From the NCBI GenBank assembly GCA_029879555.1, contig JAOUQB010000001.1, forward strand, positions 1 through 25,586: a DNA stretch of 25,586 nt, in the 5' to 3' direction. The notes beneath the pieces were generated by a model, which did no database searches, had not been told where the DNA came from, and was given only the letters and a program-made list of their open reading frames with translations. Origin of the DNA: Nitrospirota bacterium. Lineage in GTDB: Bacteria > Nitrospirota > Nitrospiria > Nitrospirales > UBA8639. A program made the position numbers and the translations under genes. Every line of letters begins with the position of its first letter. The first letter of the stretch is position 1. Below, in pieces: positions 16,689 through 24,250 of this stretch.

Positions 16689-16801
16689 AGAGCTTATTCG
16701 GTCAGCACCAGCCAAGAGAAGTATCATCTCTCTTTCTCTTCTCCATACAGAGGTAAATTAATCTCATTATCAAAAGATGAGTCAACCAGAAAGGACGAGG
16801 C

Positions 16802-17722
16802 ATGTTGTCCAGAACCGCGAATGTCGACACCGTGTGGATTAAGAAAATAAGAAGTAAAGGTTCGCACCGGTCAGGATTGGTAATTGGTCTGGTGAGTATG
16901 ATTGTGGTCCTGGGTGGCAGTTGGAGCGCATGGGCCAAATCCTCTGGAAATCTGGATGATCCAGAAACCGTCATTCGAATGATCGTTAAAGCCAATGCCC
17001 AAATGGATATGAAGACCCTTGAAGTACATATGGCGGCGGATGAGGACACTGTGGGTTATACCATAGGTGGGCGCAAATACATCGGATGGAAAAACGTGAA
17101 GCAAGCGTTTGAAGAAGAGTTTTCAATGCTGAGTGGATTAACCATTGATATTCTGAATCTCAAGGTCTGGCAAAAGGGAGAGGTCGCCTGGTTTGCGATG
17201 GAAATCGATTACAATCGTGAAGTGCAAACGGCGGATGGCCCAAAAAAGAAAACCTGGCCGTTGCGCGATACCGGAGTTCTCAGTCGTCGAGAAGGAAAAT
17301 GGATGCTTGTCAATTGGCATGAGTCCATGCGTGAACCCATCAAGCCATTGGCTGTAGAGCGGGAAGTTCAGCCATCCAAGACAGAAGAGAATCCAATAAA
17401 GGTCAATCTCACTGGTCAATGGGAAATTCAAGAAGAAGACAAAGCTTATCAAGTAACGTTAGATGGGACGGGCAATGGACCGTACACCTGGCAGGAAGGC
17501 CGGCTTCAAACTGAGAAAGTTGTGGACCGTCTCTGGTCTGGTACCTGGCATCAAAAGGGGAATGATCGGGAAGGTGGGTTCGAAGTGCTCTTATCAGAAG
17601 ACGGAAAGACCGCTGACGGAGTCTGGTGGTATTCGCGAGTCGGCACACAAAAAAATATTCCTCCACGTGAGTGGGGCGGTACCTACAAAATTAAGCGCTT
17701 GTCTCCCCTTCCTTCCCCTTAA
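16802..17722 (+). CDS. Exported SnoaL/NTF2-like protein with C-terminal beta-rich domain
   Basis: A 306-residue protein with a positively charged N-terminus, a hydrophobic stretch (25-40) and a likely signal-peptidase site after Ala45 (AWA-K), so it is probably periplasmic. Residues about 52-172 have the SnoaL/NTF2-like pattern (helices, then VGYTIGGRKYIGWKNVKQAF and a sheet ending in GKWMLVNWHES), a fold used for ligand binding or as a non-catalytic domain. Residues about 200-303 are beta-rich with repeated W and G (GQWEIQ, GTWHQKG, WWYSRVG), suggesting a small barrel. AAAGGA lies 6 bases before the ATG. No partner or substrate is evident. It starts 113 bases after the CopD/HemJ-like gene and may or may not belong to that operon. 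Confidence 0.8.
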   Translation: MLSRTANVDTVWIKKIRSKGSHRSGLVIGLVSMIVVLGGSWSAWAKSSGNLDDPETVIRMIVKANAQMDMKTLEVHMAADEDTVGYTIGGRKYIGWKNVKQAFEEEFSMLSGLTIDILNLKVWQKGEVAWFAMEIDYNREVQTADGPKKKTWPLRDTGVLSRREGKWMLVNWHESMREPIKPLAVEREVQPSKTEENPIKVNLTGQWEIQEEDKAYQVTLDGTGNGPYTWQEGRLQTEKVVDRLWSGTWHQKGNDREGGFEVLLSEDGKTADGVWWYSRVGTQKNIPPREWGGTYKIKRLSPLPSP

Positions 17723-18036
17723 TCATGTGGAACACCAATATTTCCTGGATGATTAAAGAAACACACCATTCGAGCCTGAAAAATTTTCTCTTGAGAAAAC
17801 GTTCCCGCCTTATTCGTCCAACCTGCAGACATTACTAGTCTTTACAAAAATTCAAAAAACAACCATCAACCTACCTCAATCGGTCCAAGCGCTTTCCAAT
17901 ATTGCTCATTCGATTGGGGAATCGATTGGGCGGAATCCCCTTAGTATGGTGTGCGACACCATGGGTTCGAGCCTTACATCAATCTTAAGGTTCCAAGTAG
18001 TTTTCAAAGAGCCTTATCAACAGGAGGAGATTATTT
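17723..18036. other. Gene-free stretch with short repeats and hairpins
   Basis: No coding frame. A weak dyad (TAATCAT at 17720-17726 and ATGATTA at 17749-17755) overlaps the previous stop codon. Two copies of CGATTGGG occur 12 bases apart (17911-17918, 17923-17930), and a compact hairpin with ATGGTGT/ACACCAT arms and a GCG loop lies at 17946-17962. AGGAGGA at 18022-18028 is the ribosome site of the following gene. The repeats could be a regulator site, but this is not shown. Confidence 0.5.
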
Positions 18037-18369
18037 ATGAAAGAATCAAGCTGTTCCCCAATTATGGCCTTCTTTTTACCCCGGATTAAAGCTGTGGCTT
18101 TCCTCAGTTGTGCATTGTTCATAGGCACTCAACCCGTCTGGGCGGAATCATTGAGTGATACCTCGCAAGGCGAGGTTCAAGTTGTGGCCAAAAAACGAGT
18201 GGAAAAAAATATCCCAGGTACCTATCACTATGAATCACAATATAAAATGACTAAAGATGAAAAAGGAAATTATCACTCCACCTATGAAAGTCAGAAAAAC
18301 GAATGGTTTTGCTGTCTAGATTGGTTCTCATCAGAAGATGAACCATCGACAAAAGCAAGTAAATCGTAA
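18037..18369 (+). CDS. Small exported protein of unknown function
   Basis: A 110-residue protein. Residues 1-36 look like a signal peptide: Lys/Arg-containing start, hydrophobic stretch AVAFLSCALFIG, and a VWA-ES cleavage site. The mature part is about 74 residues, charged and rich in Lys, Glu, Ser and Tyr, with a vicinal Cys pair in WFCCLDWF near the end. I do not recognise a family. AGGAGGA sits 8 bases before the ATG, so translation is likely to be good. It is followed by a palindromic hairpin and appears to be a single-gene unit. Confidence 0.7.
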   Translation: MKESSCSPIMAFFLPRIKAVAFLSCALFIGTQPVWAESLSDTSQGEVQVVAKKRVEKNIPGTYHYESQYKMTKDEKGNYHSTYESQKNEWFCCLDWFSSEDEPSTKASKS

Positions 18370-18441
18370 TTTTTTAGATATTCTTCTCAATTCATTACTT
18401 TTCTCAAAAGACACTTTTCTTTCCGAGTATTTGGGAAAAAT

Positions 18442-18467
18442 GGCAGCTGGTCACGTGACCAGCTGCC
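18442..18467. terminator. Perfect 26-base palindrome, probable hairpin terminator
   Basis: Arms GGCAGCTGGTCAC and GTGACCAGCTGCC are exact complements, giving an 11-pair stem with an ACGT loop. It sits 73 bases after the small exported protein. A run of five A precedes it, so the U-run falls on the minus-strand transcript; on the plus strand only TTCCCTT follows. Read-through insulation before der is the likely job. A protein-binding dyad is the alternative. Confidence 0.6.
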
Positions 18468-18588
18468 TTCCCTTGGCCTCTCTCCCTTGACTAGGCAGAT
18501 ATTTTTGGGATTTGCTACAGTGGTGAGATGGTAGATCAGTGGAACTAACATCTGGCATTCATCCATCAACAGAAGGATAGTGGTATTT

Positions 18589-20028
18589 ATGGTTCGAGTG
18601 TCAAAAACCCGGTCACGTCCGAAAATGGCTCGTCGAGGACCATCGACGAAAAATGAGGAGTTACCCTTGGGTCTTCCTACAGTGGCGGGCGATGAAAACC
18701 TGTTGCCTCATAGACCAGTTGTGGTCATCGTGGGCCGACCCAATGTGGGCAAATCCACCCTGTTCAACCGAATTGTCGGCCACCGAACAGCAATCGTGGA
18801 TGATGTCTCCGGGGTGACACGAGACCGCAATACGGCGGAATGCGAATATCAAAATCGCATGTTTACCTTGGTGGATACTGGGGGCTTAGACCTCAATGCT
18901 GAAGATGTGATTGTGTCGCAGATTAAAGAGCAAACGAAAACTGCTATGGCCGAAGCTGACTTGGTGATCGCGGTCATGGATGGGCGTGTGGGGTTATCGC
19001 CCTTGGACTCAGAGTTGGCCGTCTTGCTCCGTCCTCTTACCAAGCCGGTGTTTTTGGCTATCAATAAGATTGATACCCCAAAATCGGAACCGCTTCTCGC
19101 AGATTTTTACCAATTGGGCATGAAAGACATCTATCCTATTTCTGCGGAAGGTGGGATGGGCGTTGATGAATTACTGGAAGCGCTCATGCCCTATCTGCCT
19201 CAAGCCCCTGATGAATCGGCTCAATTAGAGATTCCCCGTATTGCGGTGGTGGGTCGGCCGAATGTTGGCAAGTCAACTTTGGTAAATGCCATTTTGGGGG
19301 AAAAACGACTTATTGTGAGCGATATTCCCGGTACGACACGAGATCCCATTGATTCACTGCTTACTCGTGAAGGCCGCCGTTATGTCTTTACTGATACGGC
19401 GGGGATTCGCAGGCGAGGACGCATTGATCGTGGGATTGAAGGCTATAGCGTCGTGCGAGCGATGCGAGCCCTAGGTCGATCTGATGTGGCCGTCTTGGTG
19501 TTGGATGGCATAGAAGGCGTCACGGAACAGGACACAAAAATTGCCGGGTTGATCAGTAAACAAGGGCGTGGATGTGTCATTTTGGTGAATAAATGGGATG
19601 TACGTGAACATGATCCTGACGCGTATCCTACCTATAATTTGGAGCTGTCCAGGCGATTTCCGTTTTTTGCTCATGTTCCGGTGCTATTTGGAGCAGCGGT
19701 GCAAATCGAAACTCTTCCACGCCTATTCGCCAAAATTGATCAGGTGGTGGCGTTATTTGCTACACGAATTCAGACGCGGACGCTCAACCTTTTTCTTCAA
19801 CAACTCCTCGAAAAAAATCCTATCTCTTTACATCGCGGAAATCCCAAAAAATCGATGTTCATTACACAAGTCGCCACCAAGCCTCCCACATTTGCCTTAT
19901 TTGTCAAAGGCGCCGAAAAAATTCCTCCAGCCTATGTTCGGTACCTTGAAAATTCCATCCGAGCGGAATATGGGTTTCAGGGAATACCAATCACCATATT
20001 GCTGCGGGGAAAAGGAAAAAATACATAG
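18589..20028 (+). CDS. der: Ribosome-assembly GTPase Der (EngA)
   Basis: A GTPase with two tandem G domains that acts in assembly of the 50S subunit; the product is 479 residues. Each G domain shows GRPNVGKST, a switch Thr (GVTRD; GTTRD), DTGG or DTAG, and NKID or NKWD. A KH-like domain follows (from about residue 385). Compared with typical Der, which begins a few residues before GRPNVGKS, this one has about 40 extra N-terminal residues, basic at first (VSKTRSRPKMARR). I chose the ATG at 18589 because AAGGA lies 11 bases upstream; the in-frame GTG at 18580 is too close to that site. The cytochrome c gene starts 8 bases after the stop. Confidence 0.96.
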   Translation: MVRVSKTRSRPKMARRGPSTKNEELPLGLPTVAGDENLLPHRPVVVIVGRPNVGKSTLFNRIVGHRTAIVDDVSGVTRDRNTAECEYQNRMFTLVDTGGLDLNAEDVIVSQIKEQTKTAMAEADLVIAVMDGRVGLSPLDSELAVLLRPLTKPVFLAINKIDTPKSEPLLADFYQLGMKDIYPISAEGGMGVDELLEALMPYLPQAPDESAQLEIPRIAVVGRPNVGKSTLVNAILGEKRLIVSDIPGTTRDPIDSLLTREGRRYVFTDTAGIRRRGRIDRGIEGYSVVRAMRALGRSDVAVLVLDGIEGVTEQDTKIAGLISKQGRGCVILVNKWDVREHDPDAYPTYNLELSRRFPFFAHVPVLFGAAVQIETLPRLFAKIDQVVALFATRIQTRTLNLFLQQLLEKNPISLHRGNPKKSMFITQVATKPPTFALFVKGAEKIPPAYVRYLENSIRAEYGFQGIPITILLRGKGKNT

Positions 20029-20036
20029 AGGAAAAA

Positions 20037-20429
20037 ATGAGGCGCTACCGTGTTCTGAATCAGTATCGATGGATTCTATGGATAGGCCTGAGCAGTGTGT
20101 TATATGGATCTTTTGTCGGAGCGGAAGGTCTTGTTGAGGTTTCTTCTCAGCCTGATATCGACCAAGGGCAAAATATCTACCAAATGCATTGCCTAGAATG
20201 TCATGGAGTCAAGGGACATGGGGATGGCCCCCGAGCCACGACTTTAGCCCCACGACCTGGCAATCTCATCTCTGCCGCGACGTCCAGTAAGACGGATGAG
20301 GAACTGTTAGCCATCATCACCGATGGGGTTCCACGAACCAGCATGGATGGATGGGAAGAGCGCCTTACTCTTGATGATCGCCGTAACGTCCTTGCCTATG
20401 TCCGTTCCCTCGTTCACTTTGACTCGTGA
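20037..20429 (+). CDS. Mono-heme cytochrome c, exported
   Basis: A 130-residue class I cytochrome c. A signal-type segment (11-29, ending GAE) directs export, where heme is attached at CLECH (Cys52, Cys55, His56). Met103 in TSMDGW is the likely sixth ligand. HGDGP after the heme site and TDGVP before the Met are common in small periplasmic cytochromes that serve oxidases or alcohol/sulfite-type dehydrogenases. AGAGGA precedes the ATG by 4 bases. It lies 8 bases after der, so it is probably co-transcribed with it, although no functional link is obvious. It converges with the M20 peptidase gene 20 bases away. Confidence 0.92.
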   Translation: MRRYRVLNQYRWILWIGLSSVLYGSFVGAEGLVEVSSQPDIDQGQNIYQMHCLECHGVKGHGDGPRATTLAPRPGNLISAATSSKTDEELLAIITDGVPRTSMDGWEERLTLDDRRNVLAYVRSLVHFDS

Positions 20430-20449
20430 GCCGACGCTAGATACGGGAT

Positions 20450-21811
20450 TTACATTCGACTTAAGGCCCGGAAATATTCCACGAAGGCGTGCATGCCACC
20501 TGAGGCTTGGCCCCAATCAAAGTATTCATTGGGAGCATGGTAGCCATGTTCCGGCAGGCTCAATCCCATGAATAAAATCGGGACTTTCCAGGCTCGTTGA
20601 AGCGTGGCCACCGCTCCAATGGACCCCCCTTCTCTCACGAACACCGGGCGGCGTCCAAAACCTTCTTCAACGGCATCTTGGAGGGCGGTGGCATAGGGCC
20701 CTTCGGAGATCCCACGAAAGGGTTCCAGGGCCTCATCGTTCACCACCTCAATATCTGGGTGTCGTTCTCGAAGATGCTTTTTCAAGAGACGGAAAATCTT
20801 TTGAGGATGTTGGTTCGGGACCAAACGCATACTGATTTTGAGTTCCCCCCAAGCCGGAACAATGGTCTTCATGCCAGGTCCGGTATGTCCACCAGTAAGA
20901 CCATGAATTTCAAAGGTCGGCGAAGCCCAAATGCGTTTGAGTAAATCTTTAGGGTCGGAAGTTCGCAATGAGCGCAATTGATAGGCCTCTTTAAACTTCC
21001 GGACTTGAAAGCCTGAGGCGACGAAATCCTTCAATTCAGCGCGAGTGGGGGGTACGACATCATCGTAAAACCCAGGAATTTTGACTCGTCCGGTTTTGGC
21101 ATCGACACAGGAGTAGGCGGCATCACATAATTCGGCGAGGGGGTTGCGTGCTCCACCTCCGACAAGTCCTGAATGGACATCGGTCTCTCCCGTACGAAGA
21201 AGAAGGTGTGCGCCTAATAGGCCACGCAACCCACAGGACAAAGCCGGCCGATCTTTGGCGACCCAAATTGTATCGGAGACCAAAACGGAGTCGGAGGGTG
21301 GAACGAGCTTTCGATACTGCAAGACCTCCGCAAAATGAGGGCTGCCAATTTCTTCTTCTAATTCCCACAGCACCCGAATATTCAGAGGAATCCCGGCTTC
21401 CCTCGCGAAGCGTGCCGCAAACAGGGCGGTGAGGGCGGGACCTTTATCGTCAGTTGCCCCGCGCCCGCAATAACGATCGCCGTCTTTGTGAAAAGTAAAG
21501 GGTGATTGTCGCCATTCCGGTTCCTGAGCGGGTTGAACATCCAAGTGATTGTAAATGGTCACAGACGGGTATTGTCGGCCCGCCCACCATTCTCCCACCA
21601 CACAGGGATAGCCTTTGGTTTTGACGATGGCGGCACGAGCACCGAATTGTTCCAGATAATTCACCGCCAGTTCGGCCATCTGCTGCATGTCTCCGGCATG
21701 GGTAGGATCGGAGCTGACGGATGGAGTTTCCACCATCTGCGCTAACATCTGCTCAAAATGAGGCCGCTGTTCTTGAATGTAGGTGTGTATCGAGGAATCT
21801 TGAGGCGCCAT
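20450..21811 (-). CDS. M20-family metallopeptidase (dipeptidase/deacylase)
   Basis: A 453-residue cytosolic di-zinc hydrolase of the M20/ArgE/DapE/CNDP group. Metal and catalytic residues are in place: NHLDVQP (His89, Asp91), GRGATDDKGP (Asp121-Asp122), ELEEEIGS with the Glu pair (152-154), VSDT (Asp180), and a C-terminal His in LPEHGYHAPNE. A dimerisation/lid domain lies at about residues 195-330. The overall pattern is closest to carnosinase-like dipeptidases, which cut dipeptides. DapE or ArgE function cannot be excluded from sequence alone, but the gene is far from the arg/lys run. AAGGA lies upstream of the ATG. No leader peptide is visible. Confidence 0.92.
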   Translation of the reverse strand: MAPQDSSIHTYIQEQRPHFEQMLAQMVETPSVSSDPTHAGDMQQMAELAVNYLEQFGARAAIVKTKGYPCVVGEWWAGRQYPSVTIYNHLDVQPAQEPEWRQSPFTFHKDGDRYCGRGATDDKGPALTALFAARFAREAGIPLNIRVLWELEEEIGSPHFAEVLQYRKLVPPSDSVLVSDTIWVAKDRPALSCGLRGLLGAHLLLRTGETDVHSGLVGGGARNPLAELCDAAYSCVDAKTGRVKIPGFYDDVVPPTRAELKDFVASGFQVRKFKEAYQLRSLRTSDPKDLLKRIWASPTFEIHGLTGGHTGPGMKTIVPAWGELKISMRLVPNQHPQKIFRLLKKHLRERHPDIEVVNDEALEPFRGISEGPYATALQDAVEEGFGRRPVFVREGGSIGAVATLQRAWKVPILFMGLSLPEHGYHAPNEYFDWGQASGGMHAFVEYFRALSRM

Positions 21812-21917
21812 GGAGACGGAGTCCTTTTTAGAAAAATGAGGTGAACATGTCGGTTAAATAGGCCTAAATCAGGTATCAATCATGATCAAAAAAACCTTGA
21901 ACAAGCCCCTCTCCTTC

Positions 21918-23066
21918 TCACCCTACGGAAAAGGGAACGGGCGCAAAGGTGATAATAAAAATGACGAGGGCTCCCCAGGCCACCCATCGTCGACCCTTGC
22001 CCAGCCCAATTTCCGGGTCGGTAACGGGAGGGTGGGCGAGTCCGACAAAACTGGCCATCCCTACCCACACAATCCATCCAGGCCAACCCGTGAAGCCAAG
22101 ATAGAGAAGAACGGGCACAGTGACATAGGCTAACTGCCGTTGTTGTCGTCCAAAAACGGCGAATGCCACATGCCCTCCATCTAATTGCCCCAACGGTAAC
22201 AAATTGATGGCAGTGACAAAAAATCCAAACCAGGCGGCAAAGGCAATCGGATGAAGAACCAAGTCATGGGTGGTGGGAATGGGGCCAAACATCAGCCAGG
22301 CAATTCCTTGTAAAAGGAGGGGTTCTCCTAGTTGGAGCCCGAAGGCATGCTCTTTTGGAACAACATAGGAATAAGAGAGTCCAATGATAACGGCAATGAC
22401 CGCCGCAAGAAATCCTGCGATAGGTCCGGCCACGCCAATGTCGAATAAGGCCTGCCGTTTCATAATTGGAGACCGCATGCGAATGACAGCCCCAAACGTT
22501 CCAATGAATTGTGGCGGTCCCGGGATGAAGAGGGGAAAGGACGCGGGCACACGATGGATGCGTGCCAGCACGTAATGTCCTAGCTCATGTATGACCAAAA
22601 TGCCGAGGAGGGTGGCAGCAAAAGGCAATCCATTGAATAATGAATCAGGATATTTTTTGAGAAAATCCCAGGCGCCCGTCACGGGTTTCGTATTGACTTG
22701 GAAGGCTCCAGCCCACAGGGTCGTAAACATGGTCAGGCCAAAAAGGAGGATAGGTAAGCCCCAAGCGGAAAAAGTACTGGGTGGTGGGGGTGGTTCGAAA
22801 TAAAACGACTGACGAGGAATGTCCATTTCTTCTTGTACAGGTTTAGTGGTCCACGTAATACGATGCGGGTTACGAAGCATCCGATTTCGGATGGCGTCGT
22901 CTTTAGAAATTGGAGCGATGAGGGATCCGGAAGGGATGGAAGGCGGAGAAGCGTGAGATGCAGACTCTTGAGGGGCTCGAAATGATGAGGAGTCAGTCTT
23001 TGGTGTTACAGATTGGGGCGACGAGTCCTGAGGTGGCTGATTATCCATGTCCGAAGAAGGTGTCAT
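21918..23066 (-). CDS. Site-2 protease family (M50) membrane metallopeptidase
   Basis: A 382-residue intramembrane zinc protease. HELGH (160-164) and NLLPLGQLDGGH with Asp296 give the metal site, and about six hydrophobic segments run from residue 103 to the end. A soluble N-terminus of about 95 residues, Pro/Ser/Gln-rich and ending in EPPPPPS, precedes the membrane part. No PDZ domain is visible, unlike RseP. It resembles the plant and cyanobacterial EGY-type and related bacterial proteases, which cleave unknown substrates. Either ATG (23066 or 23048) could start it, with no clear ribosome site for either. It is 35 bases downstream of the HTH-metallo-beta-lactamase gene and is probably in the same operon. 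Confidence 0.9.
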   Translation of the reverse strand: MTPSSDMDNQPPQDSSPQSVTPKTDSSSFRAPQESASHASPPSIPSGSLIAPISKDDAIRNRMLRNPHRITWTTKPVQEEMDIPRQSFYFEPPPPPSTFSAWGLPILLFGLTMFTTLWAGAFQVNTKPVTGAWDFLKKYPDSLFNGLPFAATLLGILVIHELGHYVLARIHRVPASFPLFIPGPPQFIGTFGAVIRMRSPIMKRQALFDIGVAGPIAGFLAAVIAVIIGLSYSYVVPKEHAFGLQLGEPLLLQGIAWLMFGPIPTTHDLVLHPIAFAAWFGFFVTAINLLPLGQLDGGHVAFAVFGRQQRQLAYVTVPVLLYLGFTGWPGWIVWVGMASFVGLAHPPVTDPEIGLGKGRRWVAWGALVIFIITFAPVPFSVG

Positions 23067-23101
23067 GGGGCTATAGTAATAACCGTGCTATCCGTTCGAG
23101 T

Positions 23102-23953
23102 TTATCCGAATGGGTTGTGTGTTTGCTCTTCGGCCACGGTGGTTGATGGACCATGACCGGGAAATAAGACGGTCTCTTTGGAGAGGTGTAATAGGGTTTG
23201 GCGGACGGAATGTAAATGTTGCGGATAGAGAGAAAACGGATTGGATCGGCCGACCGATCCCGCAAAGAGCGTGTCACCTACGAAACAAAGACTGTGCCCC
23301 TTGCGGCTGGTGAGATAGCAAAACCCCCCTGGGGTGTGGCCGGGAGTCGCCAGGCATTCTACGGTCAGTTCTCCAAGGGCAATCATCTGATGATTAGCGG
23401 GAATTTTTAATGAAGCGAGATCGGGTTTCCAAGGGAGCAAGTCGAAGTCGCCATTTCCCAGATAGACGGGCACTGGCCATTCCGCCAAGATTTGGTCTAA
23501 CCCGCCAGCATGGTCGGCATGCCCGTGGGTGAGGGCCACACCGATGAGTGTTAACTCTCGTGCTTTAATTGTGGCCAGCATCTGTTGAGCATTATATCCG
23601 GTATCAATCATTAACGTGTGTTTCGTGTCAGGATCGGTGAAAAGATAGCCTTTGACCTCATACCCCCCAATGCTGCCTCTGATGGTTTCCACGAACTCGC
23701 CGTCAGTGGTCCAGTCCGGTTGAGGTTGTGGCATCCACCCATCCAGTGTCAGGGCTACCAAGGAATGAAGCCGTAAATGTAAAGCCTGACAAATGTGGTG
23801 AATTTCGGCCTTGGTGGGGAGACGTTGCCCTTTCTCCAGGCTTTCCAAGTCAGAGGGGGCGATGTGGGTCAATTCCGCTAAGGCCGTCAGACTCTGCTCT
23901 TGTCCAAACCGAGCCTTCTTGAGAATATCGCAAAAATCATCTTCTAAACTCAT
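23102..23953 (-). CDS. XRE-type HTH fused to a metallo-beta-lactamase-fold hydrolase
   Basis: A 283-residue protein. Residues about 6-66 form a Cro/C1-type helix-turn-helix (SLTALAELTHIAPSDLESLEKG). Residues about 85-275 form a metallo-beta-lactamase domain with every metal ligand: THGHADH (His143, His145, Asp147, His148), His206 in PGHTPGG, Asp227 in GDTLF and His267 in PGHGP. The lactamase part is closest to glyoxalase II-like thioester hydrolases. The DNA-binding part could make it a metabolite-sensing regulator or just a fold adaptor. The ATG at 23953 lacks a clear ribosome site. It precedes the M50 protease gene by 35 bases. Confidence 0.9.
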   Translation of the reverse strand: MSLEDDFCDILKKARFGQEQSLTALAELTHIAPSDLESLEKGQRLPTKAEIHHICQALHLRLHSLVALTLDGWMPQPQPDWTTDGEFVETIRGSIGGYEVKGYLFTDPDTKHTLMIDTGYNAQQMLATIKARELTLIGVALTHGHADHAGGLDQILAEWPVPVYLGNGDFDLLPWKPDLASLKIPANHQMIALGELTVECLATPGHTPGGFCYLTSRKGHSLCFVGDTLFAGSVGRSNPFSLYPQHLHSVRQTLLHLSKETVLFPGHGPSTTVAEEQTHNPFG

Positions 23954-24250
23954 GGGGCCCTCATGGATTCTTTAAGGACAGTCGAACACCTTATGTGGTT
24001 GGTGTATGGACAGCAATTTAGTCGAGACATGCCATCTAACCAAAAAATGGGGGTCTGGGGAAAGGGGGCGGGTATGTGACTTGGAAATATGACCAGGTCT
24101 CCTTCTGGAGACAGGTTCTAAAGATTTTGTACAATGGGCCATGTTTTTATCGATAGGCGCTCGACCAACCTGGCAGTGATGGAGGCTAGGGGGTGTTGGG
24201 TGATGTCCCCTGCTTTTCATTGCTGTTCGCTCTAAAAGGGTGTGAGTCAC
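23954..24250. other. Divergent gene-free stretch (HTH-MBL / FAD enzyme)
   Basis: About 300 bases without a credible gene. It should contain divergent promoters. A small perfect stem (GTCTCC/GGAGAC, TTCT loop) lies at 24097-24112, without a T-run. AAAAGGG at 24234-24240 is the probable ribosome site of the plus-strand gene and favours the ATG at 24251 over an in-frame GTG at 24242. Confidence 0.5.

Noticed and set aside
17940-17985. GGTTCGAGCC looking like a tRNA T-arm, next to a hairpin
   Set aside because: No matching acceptor strand, no D-arm or CCA end, and the distances do not fit a tRNA.
19598-20137. A 179-codon plus-strand frame overlapping der
   Set aside because: It is an alternate frame of a strongly conserved GTPase gene and shows no features of its own.
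24242-24250. GTG at 24242 as the start of the FAD enzyme
   Set aside because: Only one base separates it from AAAAGGG, while the ATG at 24251 has normal spacing.
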